Source of the DNA: Smallanthus sonchifolius
Lineage: Eukaryota; Streptophyta; Magnoliopsida; Asterales; Asteraceae
Length of the DNA: 64,000 bases
Reading direction: 5' to 3'
Assembly: GCA_023525975.1 (NCBI GenBank)
Contig: CM042039.1
Coordinates: 12,864,501-12,928,500 of the forward strand
The position numbers and the translations under genes are program-made. This document shows, piece by piece, positions 22,901 to 32,497 of the stretch (the first letter of the stretch is position 1; each line of letters starts with the position of its first letter). Under the pieces are notes generated by a model. That model searched no databases and was not told the origin of the DNA. It saw only the letters and a list, made by a program, of their open reading frames with translations.

Positions 22901-25261
22901 TGGTGAACTTAGATGGATCTAGACAAGTATAAGTTCATGTTTGTGCACCAAGATGAACTATATGACATATGAGAGTGTATTAAAAATAAAATACATTGTG
23001 GTGGTGGCTATACATAATATTTGGTAGAGAAGCATCGACTATAGCATGCACATTTGGTACTTCAAAGTCTCAAAGTATAGTGTACATGTCGCTAAATCCC
23101 CTGGTTTGATTGCTAATACTGATAATAGGAATCAACTAGCACTTACAATTTCCTATTATCTCTGTATATACGATGGCCAACCTCAAAATCAACTAGCTAG
23201 CACTTACAATTTCCTATTAGCTAATTCTATTAAGTGTTATTGGCTATGACATTATTTAATTTATGTTGTCAACACCTAAGTAGAAAAAGAAGATGCAACG
23301 TTCCCATGTCACATTGTCACTATCACTCTTTTTAGCATCATGTTATTTAAGTATAATAGATTACTAACCACTCAAGAATCTACTTGTCACTTAGCCACAC
23401 AAAGCGACCTACAGATACGCATCTACAAATCATACTTGTCAATAGCACTTGTAGCGCGCGTTATAGCGCGCTACATAGCGATTCGTTAAGTGACCGCTAT
23501 TTGCATTTCTCGACTACATAGCGACCGATAGCGACTTTTGTTTTTTTTTTAATGTTTTTAACCAGTTTTTTACTTGATTAATATAAATAGGGTTGCTAAT
23601 AACCCTAATATATGAAGATTTAGATAATTATTGATTATAATTGCTACATATCCTACAATAGTTGAATATAAAATATTTCTAAAACTTTCTACTAGTGTAT
23701 CGCTAAACGTGAAATAGCGCCCGCTATTTGCTACGTAGCGTATAGGTGGCTTGTCGCTATTCGCTATTGACAACTATGCTACAAATAGGGCCATCATACT
23801 AGGACTTGATGAGTACTTTTAACCTAAGCTTTTATCTTCTTATTTCCAGGAAAAGTTATCCTTCTTGGTCTTTGGAGAATTGGGGAATGACTTTCTAGTT
23901 GGCTAGATAAGTTGGAAAAGAATCATCGAAGAGTTTAAAATGAAATGTATCAGAAAGCTTAATTTCCTGAGAGGAGATTCAAGCTCTTTTGGTCTACAAT
24001 GATAATGTGTTAGCTATGGTGTTGGCTTCTATATTTAATCGATTCCCCATTAATGTACCACGAAGCTTCAAAAATTGCATGCCCACACAACAAGATCATA
24101 TTAGGTCAAGTTTTCTTGTGCTTTTGTATGATTGTTATGAATAGGGAAATGCATAAATACATGCTTAATTTAACCACAACATCATTGATAGAGACCTCAA
24201 CGAAGTCAGCAACCGTATCATGAAAATCTGAATTTGCTCTTCCAACACTACGGATATACTAATTACAAACTTAAACATACCGAGGGCCCAAAGAGACTTA
24301 AATGCCTCTCTTATATAACATTAGATAATTAGGCACATCTTGAATATTAATCCATAAAGCTGAGTACCTCACATATACGAGGCTAAATTAACTAGCATAC
24401 CAAAAGGCAACATCTGGCCATCAGCAGTTAGGACGTTAATGATCCATCTGTTAGTGAAACTGTGTTAAGCCTTGAGACATATCAGGTAGACCCCCTAGAG
24501 CCTACACTTACCATTACACAGTGAGCCGCCATAACATAACTCATGATTCTCGTGAATACAAATACAAATATATTAGACAACGAGACACTATAACAACTGG
24601 ATCAAACTATCCATGATTTCGAAAATTTTACACTAAAAGTGATCATAAGCCTTAAGTTCACAACAAAGATCAAAAAGCACTGATAAAACAGAACTATGAT
24701 AAGTATTCCGTCCGAAGAATACAATCCGAGGCGGCGAGGCTAAATTCAATTCCTAAATGTAATCAAGGAACTGCTCACAAAAGTAATACCGGAAATGCTT
24801 CAAAACCTAGGTATATCATAACATTCTACTCTACAAAATCAATACTACAAGCAAATATGTAAGAAATTTAAGTCTACCACCGCAGTATAGGCAAATGATT
24901 ATAAACTTAACTAAACAGTTTACACAAAACGAAACTTCAAGAGCAAGAAAGAGCGAACCTGTTTGAGTTCATCATCATTGAGCGCATCTTCATACGTCTG
25001 ATCCTTTGGCTTACGTTCATGTTCAACGACGTGCGATTTATCAGTGTTATCGGAAACAGCCTCATCATTCGCAACTTCCGTCTCGCTCGCCGTTTCGTAT
25101 CCATCTGATGCGTATCCAGCGGCTGTTGCTTTATCGCCGCTGCCGGAATCTACTCCATCGGTGTTTAATCTATCTCCGGCGCTGGAATCAACACCAGCAG
25201 TGGTTGATTTTGACGGTTTTGGTTGGATATCGGAGGAAGGCACCGGCTCAATCACCACCAT
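13948..25261 (-). CDS. TTC1: Tetratricopeptide-repeat co-chaperone, TTC1/TPR1 type (five exons, 279 aa)
   Basis: Exons in transcript order: 25261-24959, 20745-20566, 18670-18544, 14861-14748, 14063-13948 (TAG at 13950-13948). They sum to 840 nt with consistent phases. Residues 1-101 are an acidic, Ser/Thr-rich disordered N-terminus (MVVIEPVPSS...DALNDDELKQ). TPR motifs follow: KVEGNKLFGDDLYEEALLKY, ICHNNRATCYFKLGKYEDTI and KALIRRGEAHEKLEKYDEAI. The C-terminus LGRFGMS...DPNTGSYSLSFQ is the diagnostic TTC1 tail. TPR proteins of this family bind the C-terminal EEVD of Hsp90/Hsp70. The length is close to Arabidopsis TPR1 (about 277 aa, from memory). Intron 1 (4.2 kb) and intron 3 (3.7 kb) are swollen by transposons, but no exon is damaged, so it is likely functional. 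Confidence 0.92.
14190..14615 (+). repeat. Dispersed repeat family B, copy 2
   Basis: Opens GGGGTGTGAATTTCTAACAC as at 3962 and carries the same GGGTTT/CGTGTCAACC block order. It is inserted in TTC1 intron 4 (14064-14747). An internal TATATA tract near 14400 is extra relative to copy 1. Confidence 0.6.
15355..15672 (-). repeat. 3' LTR of the small non-autonomous element
   Basis: 318 bp, preceded by TTTGT and followed by the purine tract. Confidence 0.88.
15890..16270 (-). repeat. ACTTGCTAAT-rich irregular repeat inside the element
   Basis: ACTTGCTAAT(C)AG(G/A)TT-like phrases recur many times with GACCCACT separators. The interior is thus mostly short irregular repeats rather than a decayed coding region. 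Confidence 0.6.
16986..16997 (-). other. Primer-binding site of the small non-autonomous element
   Basis: Exact reverse complement of TGGTATCAGAGC, next to the 5' LTR (16999-17316). This is the initiator-Met tRNA type. Confidence 0.88.
16999..17316 (-). repeat. 5' LTR of the small non-autonomous element
   Basis: 318 bp, partner of 15355-15672, followed by target copy TTTGT. Confidence 0.88.
17661..18044 (+). mobile_element. hAT-type MITE, copy 2 (family A)
   Basis: 384 bp in TTC1 intron 3, same orientation as copy 1. Flanked by a perfect ACTAGATA duplication (17653-17660, 18045-18052). Ends are CATAGTTGTCAAAGGCGC and, read inward, CGATGTTGTCAAAAGCCC. The interior matches copy 1 closely. Confidence 0.9.
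18170..18497 (+). mobile_element. Helitron-like 3' end (tentative)
   Basis: Ends with a GC-rich stem-forming stretch (CCGCCGCGAAGCGCG) a few bases before CTAG, followed by T, as in Helitron termini (hairpin, CTRR, host T). A related GCGACGAAGCGCGAG block lies upstream. The 5' TC end was not located. Confidence 0.3.
19612..19768. repeat. Minisatellite, about 28-31 bp units
   Basis: Four to five units built on GATCACTACCATATTAGTGA followed by a GGTTGG-type spacer, in TTC1 intron 2. Each unit holds a small inverted repeat (TCACTA...TAGTGA). Confidence 0.8.
21119..21600. repeat. LTR-type remnant next to a MITE family A-like scrap
   Basis: 21119-21180 has GCGCACCTAGG/CTCGCCTGG words like MITE family A. 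21340-21600 resembles the end of a copia LTR: TATTATAAATAACCC (TATA), GGATGTAGGTCA, GAACCACGTTAAAT, and an AACTGGTATCAA word like a damaged primer site. No partner LTR is in the window. Confidence 0.35.
21935..22271 (-). mobile_element. hAT-type MITE, copy 3 (family A)
   Basis: 337 bp, opposite orientation to copies 1 and 2, in TTC1 intron 1. Perfect ATTTAACC duplication (21927-21934, 22272-22279). Ends are CTATGTTGTCAAAGCCC and, read inward, CATAGTTGTCAAAGGCGC. Confidence 0.9.
22538..22570. repeat. (TG)n(TA)n microsatellite
   Basis: Uninterrupted GT steps pass into TA steps in TTC1 intron 1. Confidence 0.9.
23431..23778. mobile_element. hAT-type MITE, family C
   Basis: 348 bp in TTC1 intron 1 with a perfect CTACAAAT duplication (23423-23430, 23779-23786). 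Ends are CATACTTGTCAATAGC and, read inward, CATAGTTGTCAATAGCG. The interior is rich in TAGCG(C/A) words and unlike family A, yet the first 12 bases are almost the same as family A. Confidence 0.9.
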
Positions 25262-26015
25262 TTTCGACTTTGCAGCAAAAGGCTCAAACTCCGATGTCTG
25301 TTGGACGGTATAGTGTGCTAGGAAAATAAAGTGAAAAAGGGTGATAAAAGAAAGAGTAAATTAAGAATTATGTTTTTTATAAATATATAAAATTAGATGA
25401 CGTGTTATTACATGTAAATAATGAGACTGAATGTTATTTTTTAAAATATTTACATACCTTTTGTTTTTTTTATCATCGACGTCCAAAATCAACGTTAAGT
25501 CTACTCACGTCTCTTATTTGAGTGGCATTTTTATCCTTTTTTTAAACTCTCGTCATCTGTTATCTCTCTCATATTTTCATTTTCTCTTATCTCTCGTTAA
25601 CGATATGTTCCCGGGTTTAACAAAGAAAATAAAATAAGAGAAAGAGAATTAAGGAAAGAGAAGTAAGAGAATGAAAGAAATATATAATGTAATTTCATGT
25701 TCCAGAGTTCGTAGGAAAGGAAACGAAATTAAAGATTTTATTTGTTTCATTTCCTTTCTTTCCATTTCCTTCCAATTTAAAAGGAAAGTTACGATGAGAG
25801 ATTATTAAAAATCTTCTCTTCTTTTCTTTCCACTTCCTTACATTAAAAAACGCTGGAACACAATTTTTTTTAGTTTATTTCCACTTTCTTCTATTAAAAA
25901 ACTCAGGAACGCAAACTTTTCCAACTTCCTTCCACTTCCTTTAAATTCTCTCTTTAAAAAGGACTCGAGAATACATCGTAAGAAATCTCAAATCATCATC
26001 ACTACCAAACCCCTC
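25262..26015. other. TTC1 5' flank / promoter region
   Basis: Upstream of the TTC1 ATG (25261). 25640-25960 is strongly purine/pyrimidine biased (AGGAAAGG and TTCCTTTC blocks). No clear TATA or known cis-element can be assigned. No gene seen. Confidence 0.4.
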
Positions 26016-26680
26016 CTGACTCAGTGTTTGCCGCCTTCGATTCATACCACAAGGAGAACTGTATACTCGCAATCGACAAATCAACGCTCTAGGTGACATC
26101 AGAAATCAATCGTCAATCTGGAAATTCTTCAAAAGCAATTGTTCCTAAAACCCTAACGTACATTAACAATCTCGGACTTCTTGTTGCCACTGACGTAACG
26201 TCCGGAGCTTTTAGTTTCTATGGTTACATCCTTCTATGGGATCTGAGATCCGTGTGTGTGGTTTAAGAGACGAACGAACTAGGTTCGGGACAAGCAGTAG
26301 GTTCGGAGACTCCTTCGTTGACATAAACATTGATGTGAATGAACTAACTACGTGTAAGATATGTTCGAAATTGAGTGACCTGGCCATAGTGGATTTGTGC
26401 AGTTTAGGTGATGATCCATGGGCGTCTCTAATAAAGACAAATCTGAGTTTGTGGAATTCCAATGAAGGTATTATCAACACTGTGGTCCATTGTTACAAGA
26501 AGCAAGTTTTTTTTTTGTAGAGATGATGGACTAGAAGTATCGTTTAGAGTTAAATAACATTGAAATCGGTGAAGAATCATTTAAGAGAAACTATATAGAT
26601 AAATTGCAGGATTCAAAAAGGTGGATAATCAGTAAAATCGAAGGGGTGGAGAACGACTTTTTGTAAGTAAAGATAAAAAG
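26016..26680 (+). pseudogene. BTB/POZ-WD40 repeat protein pseudogene (C-terminal part, intronless)
   Basis: In order: AAFDSYHKENCILAIDKSTL, then after a stop SSKAIVPKTLTYINNLGLLV, ILLWDLRS, then after frame changes SSRFGDSFVDINIDVNEL, CSKLSDLAIVDL, LGDDPWASL and VVHCYKKQ, and finally EESFKRNYIDK and SKRWIISKIEG. This order matches the C-terminal propeller of plant BTB/POZ proteins with WD40/YVTN-like repeats (At2g24240/At4g30940 type, from memory). At least one in-frame stop and several frameshifts are present, and the BTB domain is missing. It is an intronless 5'-truncated copy. The parent gene may itself lack introns, so retroposition is not proven. Confidence 0.8.
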
Positions 26681-27422
26681 AGAGTAAAGGTAGAGAGTAA
26701 ATATTTTTATTTCTTTCTTTTTAAATCTTTTTATTTTTTATTAATAAAATATTTTAAGAGTAAATTACACATTTCATCCTTTATAGGGTAAAATGACAAA
26801 TTTACCGTTATGTGCAAGACAAATGACTGGACTTAATAGAAAAAAATAACAGCAAAGGAAAGGACAGTGAATGTGCAAAATTTTCAAAAAAAATGGTATT
26901 CATTGTAATTATTAAAGTGTAAGGACACACCATGCAATTTCATATATTTATAAAGGACACAATATAGAATTTAATCTAAAATAAAAGAATGAAGTGAATC
27001 AGAAAATGACAATATGGGTAAGACGATGGATATGTATTTTGATATACGCTCTGGAAATGACGAAGATATTTTTTGTTATAAAATAATACTTTTTATGGCA
27101 GTCGTATTATTATTTCATTCACTCCTATATTGACCCACTCTTATATATAATATTTACCTCATAGTTTATTGTAATACACTTTTGAGTTTCAAACTTTTCT
27201 CCCTTCCTTTGTCTTAACTCAGCACGAATTACATGTTCTCTACTCAACGCTTTCAGGCTTTTCGGCAAGATTCTGATGATCCCAACACCTAGTGAATGAT
27301 TGCAAAAAAGTGAATAGTTATAACACCTAGTGAATGAATGCAAAAAAAGATGATGACACGCAAGTCTATCCAATGAAATCGAGTTGATATTCCATACTTA
27401 ATATTTGAAATTTCTTAAAAAC
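26681..27422. other. A/T-rich intergenic DNA
   Basis: No gene, RNA or repeat structure recognised. Confidence 0.5.
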
Positions 27423-28919
27423 TGTCACACCCCGGTCACCGTTAGTCGTGACGCATGGTACAGAACACACAACGGAAGCTAAACCATTAACTTGTCATGC
27501 CCGTAACACAGAACATTTATCTAACCAGAGTAGTACCTCCAACAGAGATGTTCCCAGGTAAGGACGACGAGTCTAGGAGAGATTTATACACCGTCCTTTC
27601 CTAGACAGAACATTCCGTTTATCAGATAACTACATACTGGTCAGAAGGTCGCCTTCTAGTTACTGTGACGTTGATACTAAAAACATATTGCGGAAGCTAA
27701 GTCATAATACCTTCTTCATTAATAACCAAATTGTTTTACATCATAAACCAAACCTCTATTACAAACTTAACCATTTTCCATGACTTATAGCTCTTCCAAG
27801 CGTGCCTCCATTTGTCAGAGTATTCAATCAGCAAGTCTATCTGGAATGCCGTCTACTAACCTGTCTAAAAGATTTAGAAAATAACTGGGTAAACATAAAT
27901 TGGTGAGTTCTCTTTTAAAATCATTTGGTTTCGAAATCAGAGTTCATAATATCATCAATTGAAAACATATATTGAGATAATATGTATCATAGCTAGATAA
28001 CAAGCATTTTCATCATCTGCCCTATAACTGAAACAGATTGAAATCTGACCATACTGTCCAAACTGGACAATAGTCTACTGCTGAAACTGAACAGTAGACC
28101 GCCCCGAAACTGAAGGCTTGGTCGACACAGGAATTACTATCATGATACACCCCACCATATGAAAGCTTTTATCTGACGCACTGATGTCGTTTCATAATCA
28201 AAACCATTTATAAAACATTTCCCAGTTAGATGAACCCACCTCGACAGTATCTCAGCTTATCGTATCAATAATTTGTTGAATACTTTGGACAGCACCTCGA
28301 CGTGTACTTAACTGCTTAATTGAATTTTATAATAAGCTTAATAATATAATCAAAGCTTAATGGTTAGTAACCAAGTTGTCGGAACCTTACCTCAGCACTA
28401 TCTTCTGAAATTTAAAGGCGTAAGGCTAGAAATCGGACTTCTAAACTCGTATCAGAACTTGGGCATGGATCCCTATGCTAATTGTGTTTGTTTGAGTGTG
28501 TTTTGGTGTGTTAAAAGTGTCTCAACAGCTCTGGTCGTCAATTTCTATTTATAGTGCAAGATGTGACACGTAGCGGACCGTTACATAGAAGCGTAGTTGT
28601 CCGCCACCCCTTATGGCGGCTTAATTAGCGTAGCGCCCACGTAGCGGACCGTGACGGTTTGGCTTAGCGGTCCGCCACCCCTTCCACGCGTCAGATTCAA
28701 ACGGTGAGTCACAGGGACACGTGTCATCTTCCGATCAAGTCCTTACTTAACACGTAGCGGACCGTTAGGACCTTGGTAGCGGTCCGCTACCAGCCAACTT
28801 TCAGAATTTTCTATTTTAAACCCTCCAACTTTGAAATAATTGTAATTCAATCCCTGGACTTTAAATTCTTGGAATCTTTTAGTCCTTATGTTTTCTAGGG
28901 ATGGTTTTGGGGTGTTACA
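27423..28919 (-). repeat. 3' LTR of Ty3 remnant
   Basis: 1,497 bp with TGTCACACCCC at the left end and GGGGTGTTACA at the right. 28561-28800 repeats GTAGCGGACCGT and its inverse AGCGGTCCGC four or more times, a possible LTR regulatory repeat. Confidence 0.8.
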
Positions 28920-29015
28920 AATCTCCCCTCCTTAAAGAGATTTCGTCCTCAAAATCGGTTACGACTAACGTACATAAGTACTAAATAAGTTCTTTTATTC
29001 GTTTAAGTAATACTT

Positions 29016-29607
29016 ACTTAATTATTTTGTCTGGTTCTAGGACAATCACTTTTGAAATGTTTGCTTTCTTTGCATTTGTGGCATCTAATCTTGGGGCAAT
29101 ATCTTGATATATGTCCTGTTTGATTACATCGGTTGCATTCATTTCTTTGAGCATCCTTTCCCATGTTATCTATTTCTGTTCTTGGGATTTTGTTATTAAC
29201 GGGTTGATAGGTTGTATTTTCTAGGATTCTCTTGGTGGCCACTTCCTGAGCTTCTATTTCATCGTACATTACTGCACTAAGTTGTACTGCTGAATCGATA
29301 GTCACAGGTGCAGTAGTTTTTACTAAGGTTCGAACTTTCGGTGGTAGTCCCGGCACATAACACTTAATCCGCCTAGATTCAGGAGTCACCAAATGTGATA
29401 CCAGCTTGGCTATTTCATTAAACTTGCTGGTATATTCTTGGTGTCTAAGACTCCCTGCTTCAAATAGATGGAACTCTAATTAAGTCTTGTCTACCGCATT
29501 CGGGGGACAGTATCTATTAACTAATAACTCCTTCAAGTCCTCCCACTTCATCCTATCTGTATATTCCTCTCCTTTAGTCTGCTTGACTGACTCCCACTGT
29601 AGAGACA
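29016..29607 (-). pseudogene. Ty3 gag with two CCHC zinc knuckles (5'-truncated)
   Basis: Capsid-type helix region (RMKWEDLKELLVNRYCPP, FNEIAKLVSHLVTPESRRI) followed by two intact knuckles, CNRCNQTGHISRYC and CHKCKESKHFKSDC. One in-frame stop lies at about 29480. Terminates at 29018-29016. The N-terminus is lost at the insertion of the neighbouring element. Confidence 0.8.
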
Positions 29608-30143
29608 TGTTTTTCTGTATAAGCTGTTGTCATTATTGTATTTTTAAACAATGTTATCATAGTTTACTTTCTGTCATTTCATTATTGTAATTTCGGTTTC
29701 TATAATTTACTGTTTTATTTAGCTAAGTCTGGGTCATCGAAACTACTTAGTTTCGATTGAGTTTCTTTAATCGAAACTAGTAGTTTCGATAGATAGTAAG
29801 TTTCGGCAGGTTATTCAATCACTTGTAAATGCTCAACTGAAAGTTTCGATACCTGTTGGCTTACTATAAATAGCCTAGTTTGAGAAATTTTAGTGTGTGA
29901 GTTGCAGTTGTAACCCTGAATTTCTCTTTCATTTTGTTCTTCAATCAATACATCTTGCGTACTTGTTTGATACCTGTTCTTACAATTTCATATCAAATTT
30001 GTATTGATTGTGAGTGTGTTTAGCCTGTTATCTTCACCAAAATCTGTTTCTATCCTCTGTTTCACCTCCATACACACTGTTTCCGCCTTTGTGTGTGGAG
30101 AATCTATCATTTGTGAGATTTCAAGTTGAAATCTGAACCTACA
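29608..30143 (+). repeat. LTR A (divergent Sirevirus-like LTR)
   Basis: 536 bp with TATA-type ACTATAAATAG (about 29863), two full ATCGAAACTA palindromes (29736, 29770) and the end CCTACA. It occupies the LTR position but shares only architecture, not clear sequence, with LTR B. No primer site follows it. Confidence 0.5.
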
Positions 30144-30455
30144 ATTTCTTATTGCTCTCGAATCTGCTCGAAAAATAGAGAAAACCATTGAAACGTTAAA
30201 CAAGAAGAAATCGATGTGTAGCAGGTTTGTGACTGCTGTTCTACATTTCCACTGTCAAAATCTGAAGATGTAAGGCTCCTGAAGCAATTTTCAGACCTGG
30301 ATTGGGGGTACCGAAGTAGATGAAGGTTGAAGATGCTCAACCGAAACTAGGTGGCGGCTGAATATTTTCTATCGAAACTACTAGTGTTGCCCTAAATCAG
30401 AAGTAGAAGACATCAAAAGTAGGTTGTCGAAACTAGGCTATCGAAACTAGAGGGT

Positions 30456-30544
30456 ATCGAAACTACTAGTTTCGATTGAAGAATCTCCTATCGAAACTAC
30501 TAGTTTCGATTGAAGAATCTCCTATCGAAACTACTAGTTTCGAT
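30456..30544. repeat. 34-bp tandem repeat of a perfect palindrome
   Basis: Three units at 30456, 30490 and 30524. Each is half-site ATCGAAACTA, one central base, then the inverted half-site TAGTTTCGAT, followed by TGAAGAATCTCCT. Confidence 0.95.
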
Positions 30545-31478
30545 TGAAGAATCTCTCTATCAAAACTTCTTGTTTCGATATTGTCTTTACTGAAACTAGC
30601 CTTGTTTCGACTGAAGTAGAGCCTATCGAAACTACAGGCAGAACTGTCCAAGTATTTTCCAAAAAAAAAAATTGGAAAATTTCTTCGATAAATTTTTTAA
30701 CAGGATATTGCATAGAAGGAGAGGAGTTTTGGAAGAAAACTTGGAGACAACCTTTTCGGGTTTTTGAAAATTTCGTTTCTTCGGCAATATATACAATGTT
30801 CTGCCTAATTCAGCCGTAATTTCTTTGATCAAAGTTCAAGTTTGGGTAGCGGGTAACAAAGTCAAGCATATTTGTGACAAACTGGATCATTAGTTGTTGA
30901 TTACATGGTGATTCGATCCCTTATATTTTGCCTAGAAATAGGAGGGTCTACACTTCAGGGGGAGAATTACCACGAAAGACTTCAAATTATCAGCAGAGTT
31001 ATGAAGATGCAAGACAAATTGAGCCTTCGCTTGAAATTGACCTTTTTTAAGGGGGAGAGAAGACAAAAGTTGATCAGGTGTTCGTGAATGTCAAGAATCT
31101 TTGTAGAAAGATGGTTATTTACTGCTAAATACTTGGGATTCAAACCTTTATCAATTGCCTACAAGATAGGAGGGTCTACACTTGAGGGGAGAATCACAAC
31201 GAAAGGCATTGGATCATCGGTCAATCTATGAAGACGAAATACAGAGTCGGACAAGATTTGACAGCATCAGTCTAGGGGGAGATTGTTGGGTAAAGAAATG
31301 AGACTGATGCTGTCAATAGAAACTACAGTATCGAAACTGGTAGTTTCGGTTGAACATTTGTTCAATCGAAACTAGTAGTTTCGGTTGAATATTTGTTCAA
31401 TCGAAACTACCTAGTTTCGATGCCTGTTTTTCAGGCCTCTTTGGCGGTGGCTTGGAAAACAAGCCACATGAGGCCTCC

Positions 31479-31486
31479 TATATATA
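31479..31486 (+). promoter_or_regulatory. TATA box of LTR B
   Basis: TATATATA in CCTCCTATATATAG. The same context is conserved at 56895-56902 and 58504-58511 in the sister LTRs, placing transcription start about 30 bp downstream. Confidence 0.7.
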
Positions 31487-31530
31487 GATGAATACCCATT
31501 AGGAGTGAGTGTGTCTGTAGAGGGAATCAC

Positions 31531-31558
31531 CACCCCAGGGGGAACTCACCCTGGGGTG
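31531..31558 (+). other. 10-bp-stem hairpin downstream of the LTR TATA box
   Basis: CACCCCAGGG and CCCTGGGGTG flank an 8-base loop. It sits about 45 bp after the TATA box, so it would be near the RNA 5' end and in the repeated R region. Sister LTRs at 56945 and 58555 keep it with one mismatch each. Confidence 0.7.
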
Positions 31559-31807
31559 AGACTAATTGTGAGTGTATGATGAGCGTTTATTTTCATTTCA
31601 ATCAAAGAATCATACGTTTTATACTCCAATTATCTGTTCTTTTTCATTTTCATATATGTTTGTTCGTGTATGTCATTCTCGCACCCGTCTCTTCTATTTC
31701 TGATTCGAGAGTGATACCGGATCTAGAGATTCCGCCTCTCGATCCGAACTGTTTATGGATTTCAACTCAGATCTGTGTTCTACAGGTCTGTTTTGGGGAC
31801 CTACAGT

Positions 31808-31819
31808 TGGTATCAGAGC
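31808..31819 (+). other. Primer-binding site of Sirevirus-like element
   Basis: Exact TGGTATCAGAGC two bases after LTR B, the initiator-Met type. Confidence 0.9.
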
Positions 31820-32106
31820 TTTATGCTCTTGTTTCTGATTATTATCAGGTTTTTGTGATCGATTCTAGGTGTTTACTGTGTTTTTTATTGAATTTTTCTG
31901 CATCTGGACTCTACGAGCACTGTTTCATCGCCATCGGTACTATTTCATCGATTTCTGACGTGTTTTGATAATGGTTTCAAAATCGGAGGTTGGATTTGCA
32001 ATCAGGATCTTTTGACGAGACTTTTTGTTGGATTGGATTGTTATTTTGAAGATATTGATTTATGAGATTGATCATCAATGGAGGTTTTCTAACTTGGGAA
32101 AGAAGA

Positions 32107-32490
32107 CATCGAAACTACTCTGGGGAACATTCTGTTGATCATCGAATCTTTCTGTCTACACCCTGTCTGGTAGAGGTACAATCGAAACTAGCTTTGTTTG
32201 TTTTGTTCTCATCGAAACTACTGTGTGCAGCTTTTCAATCGAAACTTGGACATCGAAACTAGTTGTAATCGAAACTACTTGTTTTTACGGGAATTCTGCT
32301 TATTTTGACCAAGGGATTCTTCATCGAAACTAGTTGTTTCGTGATCTATTCTTCAATCGAAACTATAGGTTTCGGGTAGCTTTTTCTTCAATCGAAACTA
32401 GGAGTTTCGATCAAGTATTTCTCTATCGAAACTAGAAGTTTCGATCAAGGTTACTCACCCGAAACTAGTTACTGTTTTAGTTTCGATTCC
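32107..32490 (+). repeat. Leader cluster of CGAAACTA half-sites and palindromes
   Basis: At least ten ATCGAAACT(A/T) half-sites between the primer site and the gag ATG. Several are paired as near-palindromes (about 32391-32450). Confidence 0.85.
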
Positions 32491-32497
32491 TGATATT

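Larger units (their letters stand above)
27423..29607 (-). mobile_element. Ty3/gypsy remnant: gag plus 3' LTR, no pol
   Basis: Minus orientation. LTR 27423-28919 reads TGTAACACCCC...GGGGTGTGACA in element sense and is preceded by a purine tract (reverse of CTCCCCTCC, about 28923-28931) and GACGAAAT. Gag (29018-29607) sits only about 100 bp from that tract, where an autonomous element would have some 4 kb of pol. The 5' part is cut at 29607 by the next element. Confidence 0.8.
29608..31805 (+). mobile_element. Non-autonomous Sirevirus-like element 1 with unlike LTRs
   Basis: Left LTR-like unit 29608-30143 (TGTTTTTC...AACCTACA), interior 30144-31283, right LTR 31284-31805 (TGTTGGGT...GACCTACA). 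The interior has no gag or pol and matches the interior of the element at 57220-58343 along its length. Four GGGGGAGA-type purine tracts lie before the right LTR (about 30957, 31048, 31175, 31274). Multiple purine tracts are a known Sirevirus trait. The right LTR also serves as the left LTR of the gag-pol element that follows. Confidence 0.65.
31284..31805 (+). repeat. LTR B (Sirevirus-like)
   Basis: 522 bp, TGTTGGGT...CCTACA. Preceded by CTAGGGGGAGAT and followed by a perfect primer site (31808). Carries three palindromes (31331-31421), a TATA box (31479) and a hairpin (31531-31558). Close match to 56766-57219 and 58344-58830. Confidence 0.9.

Noticed and set aside
25006..25329. Plus-strand ORFs over TTC1 exon 1
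   Set aside because: They are shadows of the minus-strand exon, whose protein continues in phase through four more exons.
30456..30544. Regularly spaced identical repeats, CRISPR-like
   Set aside because: The spacers are as identical as the repeats (a simple 34-bp tandem repeat) and the host is a plant.
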